Positions 57,115 to 64,000 of a DNA stretch of 64,000 bases are shown here, piece by piece; position 1 is the stretch's first letter, and each line of letters opens with the position of its first letter. Under the pieces are notes generated by a model, which saw only the letters and a program-made list of their open reading frames with translations, was not told where the DNA came from and did no database searches. The stretch is from Prochlorococcus sp. AG-409-A10 (GTDB lineage Bacteria; Cyanobacteriota; Cyanobacteriia; PCC-6307; Cyanobiaceae). Both the position numbers and the translations under genes were made by a program. The stretch spans positions 248,001 to 312,000 of the forward strand of contig QCJG01000001.1 in the NCBI GenBank assembly GCA_003216175.1. The letters are read 5' to 3'.

Positions 57115-57840
57115 TTGGTGCAGTCCTCTCCCAAGGAAGACCTGACTCTTGGCTCAAGGCTTCAGCAGGATCTTAAAAATGACCTTATAGCTGGTCTGTT
57201 GGTGGTTATTCCCCTAGCTACCACTATTTGGTTGTCCACAATTGTCAGCCGCTTTGTTCTGGCAATCTTAACCTCAATACCAAAACAATTAAATCCCTTC
57301 ATTACTCTTAATCCTCTACTGCAAGATCTGATTAATCTTGCGTTGGGTTTATTTGTTCCACTCCTTGGTATCTTGTTGATAGGTCTTATGGCCAGAAATT
57401 TTGTAGGGAGATGGTTGCTTGAGTTTGGGGAAGGAACACTATCACGAATACCTCTTGCGGGATCAGTGTATAAAACACTTAAACAACTTTTAGAAACTTT
57501 TCTGAGAGATAACTCAACTAGATTTCGTAGAGTTGTTTTAGTTGAATACCCTCGTGAAGGTTTGTTTAGTGTTGGTTTTGTGACTGGTATTGTTGGACCA
57601 TCACTTCAAACGCAACCAGGTCAACCTTTGTTAAGCGTTTTTATACCTACTGCACCTAATCCTACAACCGGTTGGTATACCTTAGTGCCAGAAGAATCTG
57701 TTCAAGATTTAGATATATCTGTTGAAGATGCATTTAGAACTATTATTTCTGCTGGAATAGTAAATCCTGATGATAGGACTAACTCTACGAATACTTCTTT
57801 TTCTAGTTTATTTTCTCAGTTAAGAGCATCATCTTCGTAA
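57115..57840 (+). CDS. DUF502 family membrane protein
   Basis: The 241-residue protein has two membrane helices (about 25-50 and 68-94) in the DUF502 pattern: LKNDLIAGLLVVIPLATTIWL, LVPLLGILLIGLMARNFVGRWLLEFGE, the block IPLAGSVYKTLKQLLETFL and FIPTAPNPTTGW. The function of this family is unknown. The start is TTG at 57115, with GTG at 57118 as an alternative. It heads the nusB-ftsY-PP2C-argH run on the + strand. Confidence 0.85.
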   Translation: MVQSSPKEDLTLGSRLQQDLKNDLIAGLLVVIPLATTIWLSTIVSRFVLAILTSIPKQLNPFITLNPLLQDLINLALGLFVPLLGILLIGLMARNFVGRWLLEFGEGTLSRIPLAGSVYKTLKQLLETFLRDNSTRFRRVVLVEYPREGLFSVGFVTGIVGPSLQTQPGQPLLSVFIPTAPNPTTGWYTLVPEESVQDLDISVEDAFRTIISAGIVNPDDRTNSTNTSFSSLFSQLRASSS

Positions 57841-57860
57841 AGTATTTTTGAATTATAGTT

Positions 57861-58487
57861 ATGCAATTAAAATCAATTTCTAGAGAATTAGCTCTTTTAC
57901 TTTTAGGACAAATCAAGGTAAAAGATATTAATAAAGTTAATGTTGAAAGTTTATTGAGTACAGCTATTGAATCTCTAACTCAACATTGGCGTGAACAATT
58001 AGATTTATGTGCATCAATAGTAGCAAAAGCCAATCAGGAATTATTAGATAGTGAATTGCAAGAAGATGCTGGATTATTAAAAAAATCTCGTAATCATTTA
58101 AAAACTTCTTTGATTGACTCTGAGAATATACTTAATTGCTTGTCTGAAAGTCTTGAGCTACCAAGATTACTAGCACTAGTGGATCAAAAGCAAATTCGTG
58201 ATTTAGCTTTGAAGCGTGTTGATTTGGTTCTTGAAAAGCAAGAAGAGATTGATAAGAATCTTGATAGCGTTATGGAAGGTTGGCGTTTAAAAAGATTACC
58301 TAGAATCGATAGAGATATTTTGAGATTGGCATCGGTTGATTTGATCGATTTTAATACTCCTATGGCTGTAACTTGTAATGAAGCTGTTAATCTGGCTAAT
58401 CGTTATAGCGATGAACAAGGACGCAGAATGATTAACGGAGTTTTAAGGAAACTTCAAAATTCTTCTTTAATACTAAATTTGAAATGA
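57861..58487 (+). CDS. nusB: Transcription antitermination factor NusB
   Basis: NusB with S10 binds boxA RNA to support antitermination, mainly of rRNA. The 208-residue protein is longer than E. coli NusB because of an insertion in the N-terminal half (about 30-110), as in other cyanobacteria. The C-terminal part has RIDRDILRLASVDLIDFNTPMAVTCNEAVNLANRYSDEQGRRMINGVL, which is the typical core. Its stop overlaps the ATG of ftsY by 4 bases. Confidence 0.92.
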   Translation: MQLKSISRELALLLLGQIKVKDINKVNVESLLSTAIESLTQHWREQLDLCASIVAKANQELLDSELQEDAGLLKKSRNHLKTSLIDSENILNCLSESLELPRLLALVDQKQIRDLALKRVDLVLEKQEEIDKNLDSVMEGWRLKRLPRIDRDILRLASVDLIDFNTPMAVTCNEAVNLANRYSDEQGRRMINGVLRKLQNSSLILNLK

Positions 58488-59758
58488 CAGACAATTTTTC
58501 TCAGGATAAAAACATTTCTTCAAATACGAAGCAAAGTGAGGATTCTTTAGACTGGGCAAAACAAGTTTATTTTCAACTAAAGCAAAAGCAAAAAGAGGAA
58601 AAAGAGATACGTCAACAAGAAATTGAAGATACAGAGATATTAAATACTAAAAATAATGTAAACGAAGATTATAAATCAAATATTTCAATTGAAAATACAC
58701 CGCAAGCTAGTAAAGAGTTACAAGTTGAAGATGAACCTCAACTAGGAGATTTTGATGATACATTTACATGGTCAGCGGAAGTTTTAGCTGCACAAGGTAA
58801 AAAAATTGATCAATTTTCATTAGATGACATTGATTGGCTTAGCAGACTAAAACAAGGATTAGAAAAAACTCGTAAAGGTTTTGTTACTGATTTATTAAAT
58901 AAATTAGGTGATGATCCACTTACGCCTGAAGTTCTTGATGATTTAGAGACTCTTTTGCTTAGAGCAGATGCAGGGGTTTCTGCTACTGATGAAATTTTAG
59001 AATCGCTAAGAACTAGGTTAAATGAGGAAGTTGTTGAAGCTTCAGAGGGTTTGCGTTTTTTAAAAGAACAATTAGTTAATATTTTAGAAAAGCCTATAAA
59101 AGATAGCGGTATTGATTTACTTACTCCAAAAAAAGGTTGCTTAAATATTTGGCTGTTAGTAGGTGTGAATGGAGTTGGTAAAACGACGACTTTAGGCAAA
59201 CTAGCAAGTGTTGCAAAAAGAAGTGGTTTTTCTGCAATGATTGCTGCTGCAGATACTTTTAGAGCTGCAGCAGTTCAACAAGTCAAGGTTTGGGGAGACA
59301 GAACAGGGGTTGAAGTTATTGCAAATGAATCTAAGAATGCTGATCCAGCATCGATAGTATTTGATGCTATTGGTGCAAGTAAATCAAAAAATATAGACTT
59401 ACTATTGGTAGATACTGCAGGAAGATTACAAACGAAAAATAATTTAATGGAGGAATTAAAAAAAATTAGAAAAATTATTGATAAGCTTGCTCCTCAAGCA
59501 AACGTTGAATCTTTACTAGTGCTTGATTCTAGTCAAGGTCAAAATGGGCTAAGGCAGGCTTTAGCCTTTGCTGATTCAGCAGAATTAACAGGAGTAATAC
59601 TTACAAAACTTGATGGATCTTCGAGAGGAGGTGTAGCGATGGCTGTTGCATCAGAAGCAAAACTGCCTGTTAGATTTATCGGAGCTGGGGAGACAATTAG
59701 GGACTTGCGACCATTTAATAGCTTTGAATTTATTGAGGCACTTTTAACTAGTCGATGA
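58484..59758 (+). CDS. ftsY: Signal recognition particle receptor FtsY
   Basis: FtsY is the GTPase that docks SRP-ribosome complexes to the membrane. The 424-residue protein has an acidic, glutamine-rich N-terminal domain (about 1-110), a four-helix N domain, and the G domain: WLLVGVNGVGKTTTLGKLAS (about 223-242), DTFRAAAVQQ (about 257-266), LLVDTAGRLQTK (about 306-317), TKLDGSSRGG (about 372-381). It begins within the end of nusB. Confidence 0.97.
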   Translation: MTDNFSQDKNISSNTKQSEDSLDWAKQVYFQLKQKQKEEKEIRQQEIEDTEILNTKNNVNEDYKSNISIENTPQASKELQVEDEPQLGDFDDTFTWSAEVLAAQGKKIDQFSLDDIDWLSRLKQGLEKTRKGFVTDLLNKLGDDPLTPEVLDDLETLLLRADAGVSATDEILESLRTRLNEEVVEASEGLRFLKEQLVNILEKPIKDSGIDLLTPKKGCLNIWLLVGVNGVGKTTTLGKLASVAKRSGFSAMIAAADTFRAAAVQQVKVWGDRTGVEVIANESKNADPASIVFDAIGASKSKNIDLLLVDTAGRLQTKNNLMEELKKIRKIIDKLAPQANVESLLVLDSSQGQNGLRQALAFADSAELTGVILTKLDGSSRGGVAMAVASEAKLPVRFIGAGETIRDLRPFNSFEFIEALLTSR

Positions 59759-59813
59759 TTTTTATAAAAATTTTGTATATGTTGGTAGGTTTTAATTTCT
59801 TTATTGCTGGAGA

Positions 59814-61217
59814 ATGATGAAAGAAATTTCTCCAATTCCAGAACAACAAAATCAACATCTAATTAACCCCTTATCAAGTGAGGCTTCTAAGTCTTTAAGA
59901 GATTTGGTTCATAGTCTTTCTCAAGAGCAAATTGTTAATCAAGATTTATTGCTTTCATTAAGTTTTGCTTTGCGAAGTTTTACTAATTTACAGCGTTTTC
60001 TTGAACTTGTTCCACTTCTTGTAACTCAATTAGTTGGAGTTAAAGGCTCATTGTTAATACCATTTCAAGATAATGGGAGTCTTTGGCGCGAACAATTACA
60101 AATGTTTCCTATCAATGAAGATCAGGAACTCTTTAGACAATTATTTCTTTTTGAGGAAGGGAAGAAAACGGGTTTTGGCATGCTGGAAAAGAATATTTTG
60201 ATGTTGGACCGTTTGGTTCAACGATATTTTGATTCCTCTAATGTAATTGCTACATCTATAGTTTCTCGAGGAAGACAGCGAGGTCGATTGTATGCATTTG
60301 ATAAAAAAGAGGTTGTTTTTGGAAGCAATGTTCATCGAAAACATATTCAATTAGTTGCTGATCTCACTGGAGTAGCCATAGAAAATGATGTTATATTTCA
60401 GGTAATTCGTAATCATGAAAAAGTTGATAGACAAATCAGTATTGGCGCTGAAATTCAATCACAATTATTGCCTGATCAATGTCCAATAATTGAAGGAGTT
60501 GAATTAGCTGCCTGTTGTAGGCCAGCTTTTCAAGTAGGTGGTGATTATTATGACTTTATGCCTACTCGTGCAGATTTGAACGAAACGGCAAAATCTAATA
60601 GCCGATGGGCTTTTGTGATTGGTGATGTTATGGGTAAAGGTGTTCCTGCTGGATTGTTGATGACAATGTTACGAGGAATGCTAAGAGCGGAAGTTCTAAC
60701 AGGATTACCCCCTGATTCTATTTTGCATGACTTGAATCAATTAGCTCTTGAAGATTTGACTCAATCTCATAGGTTTGTCACTTTGTTTTATTCTGACTTT
60801 GACCCGCAATCAAGAAAATTACGGTTTGCTAATGCAGCACATAACCCTCCTTTGCTTTGGAACGCAAATTCAAAATCAATAAATAGATTAGATGCCCCAG
60901 GTTTATTAATAGGTCTTCAACCTGAAGCTCACTATGGATGTGGTGAGATAATTCTTCAACCTGGTGATGTTCTTCTCTATTACACAGATGGTGTTACTGA
61001 GGCACCTGGTATATCGGGTGAACGTTTTGATGAAAATCGTTTGATAACTTTTTTAGATAAATTTGCTAGGGAAGGTTTAGGAGCCAAACAAATATTAAAT
61101 AAACTTTTTGAAAGATTAGATGGTTTTGTTGGTGTGAGTGACCATCATCTTGAAGATGATGCTTCAATGGTGGTTTTAAAAGTTAATGAAGAATCAACGC
61201 TTCCTCAATTAACTTAG
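59814..61217 (+). CDS. PP2C/SpoIIE-type phosphatase (RsbU-like)
   Basis: The 467-residue protein has an N-terminal region (about 30-200) that looks like a GAF-type sensor domain, then a PP2C-like phosphatase: VGGDYYDFMP (about 241-250), FVIGDVMGKGVPAGLLMTML (about 268-287), the LLYYTDGVTEA segment (about 388-398) and DDASMVVL near the end. Such proteins dephosphorylate anti-sigma antagonists. ATGs at 59814 and 59817 are both near a GGAG ribosome binding site. No anti-sigma gene is adjacent. Confidence 0.88.
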   Translation: MMKEISPIPEQQNQHLINPLSSEASKSLRDLVHSLSQEQIVNQDLLLSLSFALRSFTNLQRFLELVPLLVTQLVGVKGSLLIPFQDNGSLWREQLQMFPINEDQELFRQLFLFEEGKKTGFGMLEKNILMLDRLVQRYFDSSNVIATSIVSRGRQRGRLYAFDKKEVVFGSNVHRKHIQLVADLTGVAIENDVIFQVIRNHEKVDRQISIGAEIQSQLLPDQCPIIEGVELAACCRPAFQVGGDYYDFMPTRADLNETAKSNSRWAFVIGDVMGKGVPAGLLMTMLRGMLRAEVLTGLPPDSILHDLNQLALEDLTQSHRFVTLFYSDFDPQSRKLRFANAAHNPPLLWNANSKSINRLDAPGLLIGLQPEAHYGCGEIILQPGDVLLYYTDGVTEAPGISGERFDENRLITFLDKFAREGLGAKQILNKLFERLDGFVGVSDHHLEDDASMVVLKVNEESTLPQLT

Positions 61218-61266
61218 TAAATCCCCTGACAAGTGCTAAGACTCTTGCTTTATTTGTATTAGTAAT

Positions 61267-62658
61267 TTGGACAATGCATTGAGTAAAACTTGGAGCGATA
61301 GATTTGATAAAGGCTTGAATCCTTTTATAGAAAAATTTAATGCTTCAATCGAGTTTGATATTTGTTTATTAGAAGAAGATTTGGATGGATCTATTGCCCA
61401 TGCACGTATGCTTGCAATGCAAGGGATTATTACTAAAGAAGAGGCTATTAAATTAGAAAATGGTCTTCAACAAATCAGGAAAATGGCTTTAGATGGTTTA
61501 TTTCAGCCTGCTATTTCAGATGAAGATGTGCATTTTGCAGTAGAAAAGAAATTAATAGACTTGATAGGTCCGGTAGGCAAAAAACTACATACTGGTCGTA
61601 GTCGTAATGATCAAGTTGGAACAGATCTCAGATTATGGCTTAGAAAGCGTATCGATGAAATTGATATGGACTTGAAACGTTTTCAGAAATCTCTTTTTTT
61701 ATTAGCGGAGAACAATCTTCATACGCTTATTCCTGGATATACGCATTTGCAAAGAGCACAACCTTTGTCTCTAGCGCATCACTTATTGGCATATGTTGAG
61801 ATGGCACAAAGAGACAGAAATAGATTAAAAGATGTAAGAAAAAGAGTTAATATTTCCCCACTTGGAGCAGCGGCTTTAGCAGGTACTTCTATTCCTATAA
61901 ATAGAAAAATAACATCTTCAGAATTACAATTTCAAGATATTTATTCTAATAGTTTAGATGCTGTAAGTGATAGAGATTTTGTCGTAGAATTTTTAGGCGC
62001 TTCAGCGTTAATTATGGCTCATTTAAGTAGATTATCAGAAGAAGTTATCTTATGGGCTTCTGAAGAATTTGCATTTATTCAATTAACGGACAGATGTGCT
62101 ACGGGAAGTAGTCTTATGCCTCAAAAAAAGAATCCTGATGTTCCAGAACTAGTTAGAGGTAAGTCTGGAAGAGTATTTGGACATTTACAAGCTATGTTAA
62201 CTATGATAAAAGGATTACCTTTGGCATATAATAAAGATTTTCAAGAAGATAAAGAAGCAATCTTTGATAGTGTGAAAACAGTTCAGAATTCGTTAGTTGC
62301 CGTATCAATATTGTTTGAGGAAGGCTTAATTTTTAGAAAAGAAAGACTCAATCAAGCTGTTTCATCGGACTTTTCAAACGCTACTGATGTTGCGGATTAT
62401 TTAGTGGCCAAGAATGTACCATTCCGAGAGGCCTATCAATTAGTTGGTCGACTTGTTAAGATCTCTTTAGAGGAAGGGATTTTATTAAAAGATATTCCTT
62501 TGGAAAGATGGAAAACATTTCATAAATTTTTTGAAAAAGATATTTATGAAAAGCTTTTGCCTTCAAGTGTGGTTGAGTCGCGTTTGAGTGCTGGTGGTAC
62601 TGGATTTGAGAGAGTTCAAGAACAGCTTGTTTTGTGGCGAGAGAAATTATTTAAGTAA
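61267..62658 (+). CDS. argH: Argininosuccinate lyase
   Basis: ArgH splits argininosuccinate into arginine and fumarate. The 463-residue protein has the superfamily signature [24 protein letters not shown] (about 281-304), with the catalytic serine just before, and [19 protein letters not shown] (about 105-123). Start is TTG at 61267. It follows the PP2C gene on the same strand; argG is at the other end of the window's housekeeping block. Confidence 0.96.
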   Translation: MDNALSKTWSDRFDKGLNPFIEKFNASIEFDICLLEEDLDGSIAHARMLAMQGIITKEEAIKLENGLQQIRKMALDGLFQPAISDEDVHFAVEKKLIDLIGPVGKKLHTGRSRNDQVGTDLRLWLRKRIDEIDMDLKRFQKSLFLLAENNLHTLIPGYTHLQRAQPLSLAHHLLAYVEMAQRDRNRLKDVRKRVNISPLGAAALAGTSIPINRKITSSELQFQDIYSNSLDAVSDRDFVVEFLGASALIMAHLSRLSEEVILWASEEFAFIQLTDRCATGSSLMPQKKNPDVPELVRGKSGRVFGHLQAMLTMIKGLPLAYNKDFQEDKEAIFDSVKTVQNSLVAVSILFEEGLIFRKERLNQAVSSDFSNATDVADYLVAKNVPFREAYQLVGRLVKISLEEGILLKDIPLERWKTFHKFFEKDIYEKLLPSSVVESRLSAGGTGFERVQEQLVLWREKLFK

Positions 62659-62785
62659 AAAAATTGTTTTAAATCTTTTTTAGGGCTTTCGGTATTAAAG
62701 TGTTTGATGATAACTCAATTTGGAGTTATTAATTTTGGCTATTCGTAGCCTATTAGTTACATTTTATTTTCAGTCCAATTTTCAA

Positions 62786-63295
62786 GTGAGTATTTTTGTC
62801 GGCAACTTACCCTTCCGCGCTGAGCAGGAAGATGTCATTGAATTGTTTTCTCCTTTTGGGGAGGTGGCAAATTGTTCTTTACCTTTAGAACGAGATACAG
62901 GACGCAAAAGAGGTTTTGCTTTTGTTGAGATGGCTGATGAAGCAGTTGAAGCTTCAGCAATTGAATCTCTTCAAGGCGCTGAGCTTATGGGTCGTCCTTT
63001 AAGAATCAACAAAGCTGAGCCTAGAGGCAGTGCTCCGAGAAGAGGCGGTGGCGGTTACGGCGGTGGCGGCCAAGGTGGCGGTTACGGCGGTGGCGGCTAT
63101 GGCGGTGGCGGCCAAGGTGGCGATCAATTAGCTCAAGATAGGCCTTCTGGAGCTAAGGGTTGGGAAGATCGTAGTCATGGTAATGCTTCTCAAGATGCAA
63201 ATGGCTTTGATCAAGGACGTAGTAGAAGAAGAAGAGGTGCTTCGCCTGAAGGGGGAGACGATTCTACTGCAGATTATGGTGGCGCAGAATCTTAA
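62786..63295 (+). CDS. Glycine-rich RNA-binding protein (RRM)
   Basis: Starting at the GTG at 62786 gives 169 residues beginning VSIFVGNLPFRAEQED, the normal start of cyanobacterial Rbp proteins. The frame opens further upstream, but that sequence (62720-62785) is unlike an RRM. The RRM shows RNP2 IFVGNL and RNP1 RKRGFAFVEM, followed by a glycine-rich segment (GGGGYGGGGQGG repeats) and an acidic/basic tail. Cyanobacterial Rbps help with cold response and with RNA localisation at thylakoids. The glycine segment (63044-63122) is strongly GC-rich compared with the surrounding DNA. Confidence 0.9.
   Translation: MSIFVGNLPFRAEQEDVIELFSPFGEVANCSLPLERDTGRKRGFAFVEMADEAVEASAIESLQGAELMGRPLRINKAEPRGSAPRRGGGGYGGGGQGGGYGGGGYGGGGQGGDQLAQDRPSGAKGWEDRSHGNASQDANGFDQGRSRRRRGASPEGGDDSTADYGGAES
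63044..63122 (+). repeat. GC-rich glycine-codon repeat inside the RNA-binding protein gene
   Basis: The unit GGCGGTTACGGCGGTGGCGG occurs twice, with shorter GGCGGTGGCGG copies between, coding for Gly-Gly-Tyr-Gly-Gly-Gly-Gly. Glycine codons here are almost all GGC or GGT in a genome that otherwise favours GGA/GGT. Confidence 0.85.
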
Positions 63296-63313
63296 AGATT
63301 TTGCTCCTTTTTG

Positions 63314-64000
63314 TTAATGCCCAGCATCTTCGAGTTGCTGGGCAATTTTTTTTAGAATTGAAACTTCAGCTCCCTGGGTTTGAGATTTTTCACTTAATTC
63401 TTGTCTCAATTTTTTTGCATTAGGTATATTTTCTATCAGATTTAAGATGTGTTTAGAAATTTGCCAAAGACGTCCTTCATTTTCAATATGTTTTTGAGCA
63501 AAAGGAATCACTTGTTTAATTATTTTTGATCTAGATAGATATTCTTCTTGTTCTCCATAAATCAATGAGTCTATTTCTTTCCAAATAAATGGATGAGAAT
63601 ATGCAGCTCTACCAACCATTACTCCATCGAATATTTTTAAAGCTTTAATGCAATCATATATTGTCTGTATTCCACCGTTAAGTTCGATAATTAATCCAGG
63701 CCTGTTATTTTTTAATTTTTGAACTCTTTCATATTGAAGAGGGGGAATTGTTCGATTTTCTTTTGGATTTAAGCCATCTAACCAAGCTTTTCTTGCATGA
63801 ATTATAAATCTCTCTGCTCCTGCAACTGAACAATTATCAACAAATTCCATCAGGTAATCATCACTGTCAAGATTATCAATACCAAGTCTCTGTTTGATTG
63901 TTATTGGGATATTGCATGATTTTTTCATTTTCTCTATACAATTTGCCACGATCTTTGGCTTTCCCATCAGACAAGCTCCAAAATTGCCAGATTTTACTTT
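63314..64000 (-). CDS. tRNA-dihydrouridine synthase (DusA-like), N terminus outside window
   Basis: Dus enzymes reduce uridine in tRNA D-loops with FMN. The window holds the C-terminal 228 codons. The reading frame runs through the last base (64000), with KSGNFGACLMGKPKIV before the first internal ATG at 63967, so the gene continues beyond the window. Visible motifs include ITIKQRLGIDN, AERFIIHARKAWLDGLNPKENRTIPPL, ELNGGIQT and DGVMVGRAAYSHPFIW, typical of the DusA type. It is convergent with the RNA-binding protein gene; the stops are 18 bases apart. Confidence 0.9.
   Translation of the reverse strand, partial: KVKSGNFGACLMGKPKIVANCIEKMKKSCNIPITIKQRLGIDNLDSDDYLMEFVDNCSVAGAERFIIHARKAWLDGLNPKENRTIPPLQYERVQKLKNNRPGLIIELNGGIQTIYDCIKALKIFDGVMVGRAAYSHPFIWKEIDSLIYGEQEEYLSRSKIIKQVIPFAQKHIENEGRLWQISKHILNLIENIPNAKKLRQELSEKSQTQGAEVSILKKIAQQLEDAGH
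63319..63352 (+). terminator. Intrinsic terminator of the RNA-binding protein gene, inside the 3' end of dus
   Basis: GCCCAGCA (63319-63326) and TGCTGGGC (63336-63343) form an 8-bp GC-rich stem with a nine-base loop, followed by AATTTTTTTT. It is the clearest intrinsic terminator in the window. It is read from the + strand but lies inside the last codons of the opposing dus gene (QQLEDAGH and stop). Confidence 0.85.

Overview
The window looks like a piece of a Prochlorococcus chromosome, most likely a low-light (LLI-type) strain able to use nitrate. Reasons: AT-rich DNA, very short intergenic gaps, many TTG/GTG starts, and an order around the replication origin (thrC, origin, dnaN, PRC-barrel protein, purL, purF, gyrA-like, TPR protein, queG, DUF502, nusB, ftsY, PP2C, argH, RNA-binding protein, dus) that is typical of marine picocyanobacteria. 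The strain assignment is an inference from gene content; no search was run.

Bases 1-13,820 hold a nitrate/nitrite assimilation island. It has the end of a formate/nitrite transporter gene, a HEAT-like protein, a TauE/SafE permease, and a nearly full molybdenum-cofactor set (moaB, moaD, moaE, moeA, moaC, mobA, moaA). It also has a nitrate-reductase-associated protein, the MFS nitrate permease (napA/nrtP), nitrate reductase narB and a CnaT-like protein. The parts fit together: NapA imports nitrate, NarB (a Mo-bis-MGD and Fe-S enzyme) reduces it to nitrite, and nitrite goes to a nitrite reductase expected just outside the window. MoaA/C/D/E, MoaB, MoeA and MobA supply the cofactor. An NtcA box with a well-spaced -10 precedes napA.

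Between moaA and napA (7,331-8,879) lies the most curious stretch: two small unlisted genes (one DUF4278-like), then a perfect palindromic NtcA box. This is followed by a structured leader resembling the cyanobacterial glutamine-sensing Downstream-peptide RNA and by a 104-residue membrane protein carrying an internally duplicated motif. This is the best candidate for an undescribed nitrogen-responsive unit.

Bases 13,837-46,312 are mostly housekeeping genes on both strands: GNAT, MFS, ppk, group 2 sigma factor, phytol-kinase-like protein, DAHP synthase, acnB, ClC channel, an O-antigen-ligase/IctB-like protein, purU, a DadA-like oxidoreductase, dnaK, aroE, a Tic20-like protein, rpsF, argG, small membrane proteins, a DUF3134 protein, mraY, sucrose-phosphate synthase, uvrA, recN, an ABC1 kinase, a DUF1400 protein and thrC.

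Bases 46,313-46,686 carry DnaA boxes and a 24-bp perfect palindrome, which I read as oriC. From dnaN rightward the + strand genes change from A-rich to T-rich coding strands, as expected when crossing an origin. The window ends inside a tRNA-dihydrouridine synthase gene. I saw no rRNA, tRNA, CRISPR array, prophage or insertion sequence.
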